NCBI RefSeq assembly: GCF_000208865.1
Contig: NC_018394.1
Span: forward strand, 4,405,797-4,469,796
DNA from: Neospora caninum Liverpool
Lineage: Eukaryota; Apicomplexa; Conoidasida; Eucoccidiorida; Sarcocystidae
Length of the DNA stretch: 64,000 bases
Direction: 5' to 3'
The first letter of the stretch is position 1, and every line of letters starts with the position of its first letter. This document shows positions 21,701-32,052 of this stretch, one piece after another. Position numbers and translations under genes: made by a program. The notes under the pieces were generated by a model. It saw only the letters and a program-made list of their open reading frames with translations, did not search any database and was not told where the DNA came from.

Positions 21701-22499
21701 CGACGTTCGCGAAGGGGGATTCTGTTCTCTTCACGAAGAACGCAAACAGGCGAGCTCCGGTTCGCGTTCACCGTTCAAACTGCAGAGCCTCTTCAACCCG
21801 GGGAGTTGTCTCCTACGGACAGCTGTGAGAGCTGGTGAGCGCCTTCGTCGCCTGTGTCGGACGGGGCTCCTGTGCAGGCAGTTTGGACGGAAAGCGGCAG
21901 AACGGCAGGGCGAACGAGAAGACGGTTCCGCGGCGGATAAAGCGACAGGGAACGCCGTCCTCTGTGCCTGCACACTCCGACAGAGACGCGTAGCTGACGA
22001 AGGGGCGAACGTTTCTTCTCTCGCGTCGCCACGCCCGACAGCGCCAGCCAGACGTCCTGGCTTCACGCCTCCGCCCCAGTCCCCCCATCGTCTGTTTTCT
22101 CCCTCAAAACTCGTGCGGCCGTCCCCTACCGATGCTGCTCCGCCTTTCTCTTCTCTTTCGCTCTCTGTCGCCCAGCTAGGAACCCTTCTAATGCATGCGC
22201 TCGCGCGGAGACTGGTGTCTCTTCTCGCCCCCTTTGACTATTTGCCGCCCTTCGGGCTTTGTGGGGTGCCGCCGTTCGTGTTAGCTGATGCGGAGCTCTG
22301 CTGGCCGACACGGAAGGGGTTTGGTTTCTGCAGCCGTCATTCCGAACAAAGTGAGCAGGGGCGAGCGAAGACGCCAAAGGGAGACAGCGAGAAACACAAA
22401 CTGACGGAGACAGTTTCCATTACAGGACGGAAAGTCGCAGAAGATCTGCGAGAGTGTCTGAGAGATTTCCAGTTCCGCGACCTCCGCTTTGGCCGGTGA
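18798..22499 (+). CDS. Unrecognised 1233-residue protein
   Basis: A single uninterrupted frame of 1233 codons starts MDMSSLSLGQGG and ends FQFRDLRFGR before a stop. A hydrophobic helix (about residues 113-140, MLRMLLQVSLLLLLALGC) could be a membrane anchor. The more structured segments are LHAFVLFRSDELLLLAAAAS with ESKIRFLTIFDSAGVCC (about 224-320), LFPPPLCVFLLGPSTQDLLR (about 920-960), and a C-terminal block FDYLPPFGLCGVPPFVLADA. Between them are long Ser/Pro/Glu/Arg-rich linkers. The LFRSDELLLL segment faintly recalls a longin-type fold, but this is weak. Two in-frame sequences, a polypyrimidine-CACAG at about 19110 and CAG/GTATCT at about 19170, could be splice sites, but I found no phase-compatible partner, so the ORF is left intact. 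The start choice (first ATG of the open frame) is not strongly supported. Confidence 0.7.
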   Translation: MDMSSLSLGQGGCGEGNVQAEAVVARRDQKTRQEKDQSELENDKDEQGGATDGLAPAASSASLRAMCGEANRLPPLKRRSVSRRQSLREPGRAEHLSPLPLPRTDEETAKGVWALATLMLRMLLQVSLLLLLALGCFLHAVAAKCPALRRACTPWRGGATRTRSRVHALLSIFHLRNRRSEEELGQEKAEPRESKAAASLRRGEETCGATKTEPEPHLRADKLHAFVLFRSDELLLLAAAASPPVVARSPWRVSVPAGHVFLRSVAALFRACLETASDGPADSVLFPCLVSAFESKIRFLTIFDSAGVCCREQTLSRLFALLSSWRVSFLAAPPSTLPPGPASPHSTLHTCARPLSSSSLPSPCLSSPLPSSLPSSRHSSSLPSSRPPSSLPSSRAAERDAPTPAAVSAASSLDSRSCSARFSLSAWRWRSASSTGKGGRCGDSCMQEEANSLCCACPKEGRTRSRPRPLSPSRRHASLVPDNPLSLFLDSPQASSSLTSVPSTTASSASLSSSPLPLSSAPSMSSISSASSASSPLSPASSSSSSSFSSFPGRCSVCRPLPGPPLHAAAGHAPVSFRLLRKSSASRKRESLESKGAQKGREPSCGLPVSPEQDKGERDSGGESGPDESEEGQDMLVRIMCGCCAHEDLVRYFEATGVSSPAWPPCGEPSGQLLPQSVSVDGEARNEEQRKSSLPQDALSRSPSFSSVSFVSCASSRADNPDSLPSSSVSSKPSSRSAPFCPCVSSSPSLPSEQWRGENEDRGETRAASRRTGSTDSSSVVIRERRDGTPSVCIRARLVRSRLGAAALPAAEEKRETGRSISLPQSAARPIYGRNRWGEGEAETAETEAKKTAKGRGETGGVSLNEKVDKDAERDQWMQRMCGSSVSSAATGKSRSPARARDRVPSRTVIQQPELYRHLACGGPLFPPPLCVFLLGPSTQDLLRACLTAVSRRLVLGVCRLLGFAGDPDVREGGFCSLHEERKQASSGSRSPFKLQSLFNPGSCLLRTAVRAGERLRRLCRTGLLCRQFGRKAAERQGEREDGSAADKATGNAVLCACTLRQRRVADEGANVSSLASPRPTAPARRPGFTPPPQSPHRLFSPSKLVRPSPTDAAPPFSSLSLSVAQLGTLLMHALARRLVSLLAPFDYLPPFGLCGVPPFVLADAELCWPTRKGFGFCSRHSEQSEQGRAKTPKGDSEKHKLTETVSITGRKVAEDLRECLRDFQFRDLRFGR

Positions 22500-24985
22500 A
22501 AGTGAACGGGGGGGGTAATTTCCCTCATCGAAGAGAACCCAACGGTGGGAAGCGAAACGACGCGAGGAAGAGAAAGGAAGAGGCAGAGAAACAGAGAAAG
22601 AGGACAGGAGCGAGAGCGTGATGACGCGTCCCATGCTGTGTTCCTGTAAAAAAATAAACCAGAAGCTTCTGGACTGTGAGAGCCGACCAGAGAAAGAGCG
22701 AATGTTTGCAGGAGCTGGGGAGACAGGGCGTGTGGGTTGAGACGCAAAGCATTTCCGGTGGCCCACTGGGAGGACATTTGCCGTGAATCGCGGCACAAGG
22801 ACGCCCGCTGGTGGGTCCTGGAAAAAACAGACGACCGTTGATGGGGGCTTCTCGCTGTGTCTCGCTGTGGGGTGAAAAGAGAAAGGAGAGAGACACAGAG
22901 GAGAGCGAGAGCTGGAAGAGAAGACAAGAGGGACAGAGGAGACTAGAGGGAACATGTTCTAGGTCGTTGGCGAAGAGCGGTGCACGAAGAGGGTCTGTGT
23001 TTCTCTCGATTTGTTGTTCGTCCTTTGCCCGGCGTCACGCGATAGACGGCACCCTTGCCGCTTGATCCATGTGGGAGGGGACGAGCAGAGAGGTGCTTTT
23101 TTCTATTTTCCGGTGGCTTTCGTTTGTTCACTTTCCCTGCAAGAGGGCGTTCTCACAAAGGACGACGTTTGTTCCTTGTATACAAGCCGAATTGTGTTGG
23201 CACCGTTTCCACGCTCAAGGGCTCGACGAGTGGTGTCCAGCGTAATTTGAACACCAGCATTTGTATACAAGCTGTACGAATATATTCACTAGCGGAATGT
23301 GGCCTTTGTTTCTCTTTTCGTCGTCTCTTCTTTTTTGTTTGTGTATCTCTTGTCGGCTGTCGTTTCTCCCCTTTCCCCGCGGCCCGCTTCGTGTCTATCT
23401 ATCTTCAGCGCTTTTGTCCTTTCTTGTTTTCCCATTTACGTCATTTCCGTCTCTTCGCTATTCGTTGTTGCGCTGGGGTTCGCTCGCTCTTGCCTGCCTT
23501 CGAGTTTTCTCTTGTCTTCCTCTCCTCCGCTGTCTTGTCTTGTCGGGGTTTCCGAGCACCGAGTAAGGGAAAAACGCCGAGTGTCCACGCTAGTCCGCAC
23601 GCGATTCGTGGTGACAGGAACCTACCAACGTTTCTCCATTTAGATTGTCTGTTTTTGGCGTAAAGCCATTGCGCTCACAAAGTGGAATGCGTGTCTTTTC
23701 CTTTTGAACATTTTTCTGCCGTACTGCGCAACTTAGCACACGACTTTCGCGAGTTGTTCGCGCCGAGTTCAAGATGTTTCCATCTACATAAGTACCTACA
23801 GATATATACGGGTGTGTCTTTGTTGGCCCACCGGGTTGTTGAGAATATTTCGTAATTCCAAGTTTCTCGTGTCTGCCACCCGGTAGACGGAAAACGGAAA
23901 CAGAGAGAAAGGTTTCCGACGTCCGGGAATGCTTGGCCGCTCAACGTTTGTGTGACCGGAAAACGGAACACGAGGGCGACTTTCTTGTGTGTGGCGGCAC
24001 AAACAGGAAAGAAACAAGCGACAGATAACCGCAGGCCCATCCAAACATAGATGTGAGATAATCTACTTGGAGGATACAGGTAGAGGCTGTCGATGCCGAC
24101 GGAAAGCCCGCAAAAGAACGTCTTTAGAAGAAGAGAGCGTTTGACCTAGGCAACCACGCGACTCTTTCGTGGCATCATCACACGCAGTAGGATACGGACA
24201 TGCGCGACTTCGGCGATGAAGAACTGAGACCGTCCGCATATAGGCACGTTAGGTCCCCGTGCACACACAGGGGAAGATAAAGATTCGAACTGGCATTTCC
24301 ACGGGGAGAAAGGAAAGCGAGAAGCGTTTTCGTACGTTGAGAAGGAAGCTACTGACTCGGCGTGAAGCAAGAGGGCACGGCGAGAATATAGATCTTCTCT
24401 GTACGCTGAGAATCACTTAGCACTTCTTTGCCGACACGCGTGAGCGACTTATGAATATGTGCAGCTTTGTGTGAATGTCTTAAATGGGTCAATGGGCGTC
24501 GAGCTTGGAGAGCCTCTCGCTTGCATTATCACAAGATGCGGTCTCACCTTTCAACGCAAGTTCCCTTGTTCTCTCTACGTGGACGATTTCCCTTCCCCCC
24601 TGTTTATGTGTGAGTCGGCGCAGCTCACGTACACGACCGCTCCCGCAATGAAACCCAAAACCGTCCTGGCGGGTCGAAAGCAGCACACCGGAAGAGTCCT
24701 CTGTCATATCACTGAACCCTCCATCTTCGTGAAGAACCCAACAGGCGACCGCATTCCCAGCGCGGTTCTGCTTGTTGTAGAGCATGTTGTTCCAACGCTC
24801 AGCCCTCTGTGCCACTCTGGTGAGGAAGCTGGTCGGCGTTTCACGTTTGGTGCCCTTGTGGTTTTTTTCTCCGTCATCGTCTCTGCGGGATAGGAGCACG
24901 GTTCTGGAGGACAAGTCGCCGCTGCCTCATTCTGGTCGTCTTGTTAGTGCCTCCTCTGGCAAAATTATCTGTCCTCTCGAGCCCC
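22500..24985. other. Convergent intergenic region, no recognised gene
   Basis: This lies between the stop of the plus-strand 1233-codon gene and the stop of the minus-strand ERD2-like gene, so it should hold two 3' UTRs. A minus-strand open frame at 24489-24914 (142 codons, containing TRVAQRAERWNNMLYNKQNR) and a plus-strand frame at 24459-24893 overlap each other and have no recognisable domain. A pyrimidine-rich plus-strand stretch lies at about 23290-23560. Confidence 0.4.
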
Positions 24986-26509
24986 TCACTGCGGCGCCGG
25001 CACAAACCGTTTGCGAAGGACCCCACGAACCTTGGCTTTCTCCTCCACGGCTTCTGTTTGGCGCGAAGCAGTTTTTTCTTCCAATGCGCAGCGTGTATAG
25101 TCCGTCTCGTCTTCTCCCTCTGAGGCATTCTTTTGGTGGACGAAATACTCCTGTTCCAAGTGACTCTGGGTGGAGCAGTAAACTTTCATGAGATAGAGAG
25201 AACAACACAGCTGCGCTACCGTTGCAGCGAGACTGCACCAACCACGAATATTTAGATTTGCGAGAGAGAAGTCAGCCATTCCGCGTTTGTCGTGCTGAAT
25301 ATACTCATCGGGCAGATCGCCACCTTGCTCTGTCGGCAATTCAGAGATCGAGTCTGTGTCAACCTCTGGAGAGAATTCCTCAAAGGTTACCGCCCAGAAA
25401 ACCATTTGAATCGCACGGGAAACGACAAGTGAAAAGAGGAACTGCCTCCATAGCCTTCGAGCTAAAACGGGGTTCCTGCGATATCGATATGCAACGAGTT
25501 GTTGTCCCTCGGCTGTCAGGGGGGACGCCTGTTCCTTTTTTGCGCAAGCACCTGCCTTCTGCTGAGAGAACACGAAAGGCTGGTGACGTACAAAGGGAAT
25601 GAACGCCAAAGTCTCGGCGTACAGAGCAAAGGACCACGCGAAATCTTCGAAGAAGCTCTCATTCATGTCGTGCTTTAGAACGAGTCCGCATATTAGAGCT
25701 GTCACCAGAACACAGCGGCACCCCGAAATGACGCTTGTTTCCCCGCGTTTTTCTTCAGTTTCGTCCTTCTCTTCTGAGCGGGAAATCGAGCTGTTTGTAC
25801 GCTTTGAGAAATCTCTACAGAAGCGAGAATTAGCAGAGACGACACCGACGAGAAGCAGCAACAAAAGGGCAGAGAAGATTTCCAGAGTCTGGTACAGCCA
25901 GTCACCTGTCCGATCGTTGGGCAAATAGGCAGGACGGCGCAGGTTGCAGGCGACACGGGCGAGGAGTGCAATGGCGAAGATGCCAGCACTCGCGGGACGC
26001 GTATAGCCTCCACACAAGAGAGGCAAAATCGAAAAGAATCGGCGAGACTCGGAAGCAGAGGTTGCGGATTGGGTTTCTGTCGCATGTGAAGCCGCGTGCG
26101 TTCCACAGAAAGCCTGAGCCGCTATAGAACAGACACGGGCATTGAAGACTAGAAACACGACCGATAGCGTGTAAAAGGCTGCAGAGAGCGTCAGAAGCGC
26201 AGATGTTTTTCCGTCAGAAAACCACAGATATCCAACTAAACAACTGCACAAGAATACCAGCCATATGCACGTCTCGCTTGCGGTCCATCGAGAAGGAACT
26301 TCGTGAGGAGGCAAAAGATTGATGAATTTGCGAGGTTTGTCCGGAGACGGTACCTCCCTGGATGAAGGACACTGAGATTGACCCTTTTTGTTGAGCGAAT
26401 AATCGGCGTTGTGAACGTCGGCCCCCTTCAGATCTGAACCACTTCTGGGTTTCTTCTGTTCTTGGGGGTCAGCAGCAGCGTCTCGAGCCACAGGAGTCAC
26501 CTTCCTCAT
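24986..26509 (-). CDS. ERD2/KDEL-receptor-like multi-pass membrane protein, divergent
   Basis: A 507-residue frame starts MRKVTPVARDAAADPQ and ends KRFVPAPQ. A polar N-terminal extension of about 65 residues is followed by seven or eight hydrophobic helices: ETCIWLVFLCSCLVGYLWF, TLSAAFYTLSVVFLVF, AGIFAIALLARVACNL, EIFSALLLLLLVGVV, CVLVTALICGLVL, then the most diagnostic block FAWSFALYAETLAFIPFVR. This last block matches the ERD2 block LWTFSIYLESVAILPQLF. Next come FLFSLVVSRAIQMVFWAVTF and GWCSLAATVAQLCCSLYLMK, at the places of ERD2 helices 6 and 7. ERD2 proteins return KDEL/HDEL cargo from Golgi to ER; here the helix-6 WIRR is replaced (see findings), so cargo binding is doubtful. The protein is more than twice the usual 212 residues. 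A TTTTCAG acceptor just 5' of the ATG (about 26532) implies an upstream, possibly non-coding, exon. Confidence 0.62.
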   Translation of the reverse strand: MRKVTPVARDAAADPQEQKKPRSGSDLKGADVHNADYSLNKKGQSQCPSSREVPSPDKPRKFINLLPPHEVPSRWTASETCIWLVFLCSCLVGYLWFSDGKTSALLTLSAAFYTLSVVFLVFNARVCSIAAQAFCGTHAASHATETQSATSASESRRFFSILPLLCGGYTRPASAGIFAIALLARVACNLRRPAYLPNDRTGDWLYQTLEIFSALLLLLLVGVVSANSRFCRDFSKRTNSSISRSEEKDETEEKRGETSVISGCRCVLVTALICGLVLKHDMNESFFEDFAWSFALYAETLAFIPFVRHQPFVFSQQKAGACAKKEQASPLTAEGQQLVAYRYRRNPVLARRLWRQFLFSLVVSRAIQMVFWAVTFEEFSPEVDTDSISELPTEQGGDLPDEYIQHDKRGMADFSLANLNIRGWCSLAATVAQLCCSLYLMKVYCSTQSHLEQEYFVHQKNASEGEDETDYTRCALEEKTASRQTEAVEEKAKVRGVLRKRFVPAPQ

Positions 26510-29500
26510 CTTTTCACTCGGTCGAACGGCACTGAAAACAAAGACCAGCAAAGGGATAATCCTTGTAAGCGGTTGGACAGTTAATCCTTCAAGCCAATCT
26601 AAGCCAAAATCCCTGGTGATCGTGTCTGGAGAGACACGAGGTGAAACGGTGCGGAACGGGATCGTTAGCAACAGGGCAGCGCTCCTGGTTCTGGCGAAAG
26701 CAGGAGCCAACAAAACAGGGAGAAGCGGAGAATTCCCACGTCGAACAAGAGACAGAGTTTGCTATTCATGAGTCAAGGGACGGGCAAATACAAAATCCTC
26801 TTGGTCTGGGATGTCGGTAAACCCAAAAACCCAGGCGTTTGAATACGGACAGTCACAAGGATAAACCAACGTGTAGGACGGTAGACAACTACAAAAGGCT
26901 GACATTTTGCGAGGGGCCACTGACATGTTCTGCAGGGTCACATGTAGCAAAGGTGATATTGCTTCTCTAAAGGAGCTGAAGGAAAGTGGGTTTTTGGAAG
27001 CATACTTCGCGTCCGTCAACGGAACATGTACACGCGGGAAAACACGAGGTATAACGGTTACGCCTGGCGCACGCGAGAACAGCCACTGCCGCCCTGAGCC
27101 TGCTTTCACATAAAACTATACAAACGTTTTGCAGCGTCACGTATATATATGCAGGATAAGTAGAATCAAGCTTTCTAGCGCTCGATTTTCCTCGCAATGA
27201 AGGACGCGTGGTGACGAGGCTTTGCAGCGGCATGTGTCCGCAAACGACCGTGTTTGTCGTTACCGGCTCTTACTCGTATTATTTTGTATCTCAGTAGAAA
27301 CTGCAGAACAGCGGGCGGAGTTGACCTCCCGTGCTCTTACGCAACCGTGAATAACAGACTTTTGATGTGGCCTCGAGCCTTTTTTTAGGCTCAAGTACTC
27401 CCGACAACCTCCTACAGCCAAATGGTATCCTGTCGGAACCCTTGTCATACACAGAGGGCCTCAAGTGCTGCGTTCTGTACGATTAGAAAGCCGTCCGAAG
27501 TCTCATCAAGGCTCGGTCGCTAAGCTGGAAACAAAACGTCTGCCTGGTGCAGTCCACCCGTATGCGCGCGCAACAACTACGACTCAAGTTCAGCGTTCAT
27601 CCACAGAGGGAAGTCGTCGTAACGGCTTCGACCAGAGAGAATTTTGAAACCGTAACGAAAAAGCATCAGTCTAATCGAAGGCGGAAGCAAAAAGAGACCA
27701 GGGCCCTCAGAAAAAAGGCAGCGCCGGTGTGCACTCTTCTTTCCAATCTTTCCTCTACAGCTCCATTCACCACCATTTGGCTGATGAACGGAGTGTGTCC
27801 TCGTGTAATTTCACCACTGCCATTCCCATACACTGTTGTGGCCTGTTTGCAACCACTGTGAAGGATGAAGCAAGGCGTTCGTGGTTCGACCGATCGACTC
27901 TCTACAGGGCCCACTCTCGTGTCTGGCACCCCTTTCTTGCAGCCGTGTCCGTTGCCTGCAATTTTCTTCAGAGCAGTGTTCCTAGCTGAAACGCTATGCG
28001 ACTACAGAGGGTTTCTAGTCAGGCAACTTGCTGCGAGCATCTGCACCTTCACCATCGTGTCTTGATCCCTTGCGTTGCTCCGTTTTACACTACAACTCTC
28101 TCTCTATCGTGTTCTCCTATAAACAACCCCACTGTAGGCTTGCAGGCTGCTTCTCTTTCGTCAGGCATGCGCAGCGACACGCGTAACATCTCTGGCAGAA
28201 CGGTATAAATCCGCAAACGACTTCGTTTCCGGCTCTCAAGCTGGAGCTTTCTTTCCTCCAGAAGCCGGTCTCGCCGGTGGTCGCAAGATCCATCTTATTG
28301 GTGAACCTAACCGCCCGCGCCCGCCAGGCTTTTTAGCCTTCTTGTTTGAAGAAATCAGGGAAATCCTCACAGCGGACGAGGGATCTTGTGAACAGATTTG
28401 GAAAGACTAGGCAAATCCCTTGCAAACGAACTCATAACGCCGCGAAAAGCTCGATAACGTGCAGATGTGTATGTGCTGTAGCTCGACGAACACCGGACAG
28501 ATGTCAGGAGGACATTCGATGTGTACGTGGTAGCACAAAGAGTGCAAGAGGCGGCCATTACGAAAAAGTTTCAGGGTAGTCGTCGAGTCCAGTCCTCGAT
28601 TCGATGAGGGCATTTCTTGGGACGAGAGTACGAGGTGCGCTTTCTCTCCTTGCTTATCTGGCGGCACCCCGTCTCTTTTCTACTGAGGTTGGGCTGGCCC
28701 GCGCCAATGCGGACTCGCTGTAATTTCCAGTCCTCAGAAAGAAGACTTGCTCGACAGTGCCCGCCATTCTCTTCTTCCCAGATGGGAACTCTGCGCACGG
28801 CCGCACCCTACACGCAGAATTTAAGAGGGTAAGATTCGATTTCGTCCGCGTTCTGAAACCCCCAACGCCACCCGGGCGCGGAGCAAGCGCGACTAGTGCA
28901 TCTCCGAGCGGGCGGGCGTCGCGCGTGTCGAGTGTCCATACTCTCTGTGAGAGCTGTGCAAGTATATGTCGCTAGTCTGCCTGTATATAGAGGCATCTCT
29001 GAATAGGCTTGCGGGTTTCTCCAGTTTTTGTTCGTTTTTTGAGGAACTTCAACGAAGGTTTCTCTCCAGCAAGATATTCTGCTCAATTTCCGGCCGAAAT
29101 CGCTGCAAATCCAACCGGTAAGGCGCTCCGTTTCTGACGGTTTCCCTTGCTCGCTGTCGTTATACGGCGAGCAGTCCGTTTACGTACGTACCACTGCCCC
29201 CGTGGGCCAGTCAATATATACGGGCTCGAGTATCTCGCTTCTGGGGAGAGCGTGAGGGAAAAACGCTCGTTTTGCTTTTTTCGTCGAGAAAAGTTTTCAA
29301 AGAGAACTGATCGTCTCGGTGTGTTGTGACCTGGAACGTTGGAGAAAAACGGCCCGATTTTTCGTCCTGCTTCCCCGAAAAAAAGCTCCGAGTGCCCTCC
29401 AGTTGCCTTCTCGTCGCGTGCGGCGTCCTCTCGTGCGCGTTTCGCGGTAACGCGAGAAAACTGGCCTGGAACGAGAGAGAGCTTTCTCCCGAGCCGCTTT

Positions 29501-31427
29501 TCCCGTGCTTTGTGTCGAGAGCGTTCGCCTGTTTTTCTCGCGCTAGAGACGACGATTCCTCAGGCCATAGTGGCGAAAAAAGCTTCCTAGTCCATAGCGG
29601 AGTTGTTTCGTGCGATCTAGATTTTTGCGAGTATTTCTGCTCTCGCCCTTCGTTCAGGTGCGTCGGCAACACAGCCTACACGCAGTTGGAGTTGTTGTGT
29701 GGCTGAACTTGTGACTAGCTGGCTGCGACTTCGGATGGCATGTGGGACGGAATGGAGGCACCCTTTCGTGTTTTTTTTCTTGGTAGAGCGCACGGATAGG
29801 AAGGCAGTCAGACACACAGCAGGCAGCAGAAGCAGCGGGGGGGAAACAAGTGGGCTGGAAGGGAGGAACAATCGCTAGGCGAGAAGCCGCTTCTTTCAGG
29901 CAAGGCCGACCCAGCCAGTGTCCGGGGTTCTGCTTTTTTGGGGAAACAGTTGAGTCGGGATTTCCTTCTCTTTTCTGCTATGACCCCCTGTGATCTCTCC
30001 GTCTTTCCCGTGCTTTCTGTGTGCGCGCGTGCCGCCGTTCCAGTACCAACCTGTTCACATGTCTGGTCGATCTACACTACTCTTCTTCAGTGCACTTTGG
30101 AACGTTGCATCACTCCGAGTTTGCAAATTGGTAGCACATACTGTTGATGGGCGACAAGGAAAGCCGAGGTAGTGGCTGAGGAGAGGGGGAAATCTGTATA
30201 TGCTGCGCGGTTGCCGTTTCCCCCCACCCCCTGCAGTTTCTGCCTGTTCTATCGATCAGGACCACGAGAGGGACCCGAGGGCGTAACTGGGGATGTGTGT
30301 AAACATGCGTCCCTACCCTGTTCTTTCCGTGTTAAGAACGGACCTATACATAAGTGGAGAGAGGCAGAACGATTTTCTGTACACAATGAATACATAGGCC
30401 GTGTGCACACTGACGTCTTCCACCTGGAGGGCAGGGCTCTTTAGAGCGTCGGTTTTGGACTGCAGACAATGAAGAATGTTTCCTGACGAGTTTCTCGTTG
30501 ACGAACCTTTCCTTACCTATGGTGGCTTGTACAGATTTTGTGCTTGTCAATCATTTCTTCGTGTCTTTTGATGTCGCGCCCCCCTGTCACCAGGCGTTGT
30601 GGGCGATGAGATGTACGGGGCTCTCTTCGTCTTTTGTGTGTGCTTCTTGTCAGTGCATGGCCGCTTCAGGTGCAGTTTCCTTTCTTCTCTTAAACAGTTT
30701 CACAAACCTGCCTGCTCTCGTGTATACATGCGGAGTATCTCAGTTTCCGCCTTCCCGTCTCGTGTTTCCCCGGACCTGTCAACCCATGCGCGTCTGTCCA
30801 CTGTTCCTCTTTCGTATTGTCTTCTCTGTTTTTCAGCTGCCTCCTTCCGTGTCCATCTCCCTTTCCTGTGTGTTGTCTTGAGTTCTCGCTGTACCTCTCC
30901 CTGCCGGCGTTCTTGCCGCTGTCTCGTCCGTCTCGCGTTTCTTCCGGTTCCCCCTTCTTCTCGCCCCCGGTTCTTTGCTTTTATCTAGTGTCGAATCCCT
31001 GCAGATCTGTGCTTTTTCACAGCATTCTCAACTCCGCGCGTCTATGTTCTGTGTGCACTGTTTGCCTTCAGGATTGGACAGGCCAGGAGAGAGCGAAGCG
31101 CCCGCCCGTTGTTTTACGCGCCCGTCTGTTTCGATTTTTGCAGGCGTCAGGGATTCCTCCTCTCCGTGTCTAACTTTTTTCGGCTGTCCTTCTTCCTCTC
31201 TCCTCCTCTTCTCTCCGAGGTGTCTACTCGTCTCCAGCCCCAGTGTCTCGCCTTCTCCCTTCTCGCTTGTTTTCGTTCCCTTCGGTCCCGCACCTCTCGC
31301 CGTTCTTTGCGCGTCTCAGGCGCCAGGGGTGTTTGTGTCTCCTCTCGTGCGAGTTGGTGACAGTGTGTTTGGCGAGTGCACGCGCTAGCCTGACAGAGTG
31401 TTTCTAGGTTTCCCTTCTGTCGCCACG
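26510..31427. other. Divergent intergenic region upstream of the ERD2-like gene and MLC1
   Basis: This is almost 5 kb with no recognised gene. It should hold the 5' exon of the ERD2-like gene and the MLC1 promoter and leader. A minus-strand frame at 26762-27109 (ending PDQEDFVFARPLTHE) could be an upstream exon, but it has a stop and no clear donor. Plus-strand sequence from about 30600 to 31427 is strongly pyrimidine-rich (C/T), as expected for a long MLC1 5' leader. Confidence 0.45.
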
Positions 31428-32015
31428 ATGAGCAAGCTGGAGAAGAAGTGTCCGGTCTGCTACCAGAAGCTGCCGATGCCGGCAGACGTTCTGGGGCCGA
31501 TGGACAAGGAGTTGAACTACTTCATGTGGATGCCCGGCTTCGAGTGGCGACCGGAGCCCGTGCGGGAGTCTGCTGACGCGTACGGTGACGTTTGCGACTC
31601 GCCCTCTTGCCGCCAAGAGTTCCGCCCCGCAGCGGACGAAGACATGGAAGAAGCTCTCGAGGAAATGGTAGAGGCCGATGAGATGCGCGACCGCTTCAAC
31701 GAGCGCGCCTCAGGCGGAAAGGTCTCTACGAACGACGCCATGATCCTCGCTCGCCAGCTCGGCTTGGCTCCTTCCTACGGCGACAAGAAGGAGTTTGAAA
31801 AGAACAGCGGTGACAGCCTCGACTACACCTCATTCCAAAAATTCGTGGGAGCTAGCACCCACCCTGAAGACAACATTGAAGACCTTGTCGAAGCCTTCGC
31901 GTACTTTGACACTTCTGTAAGTACACACGCACAGCGACACAAATGTATACACATCTATCTATATCTATCTCTCTATATATCTATCTATCTCCCTCTCTAT
32001 ACATCTATCTATCTT

Positions 32016-32052
<37 letters not shown>

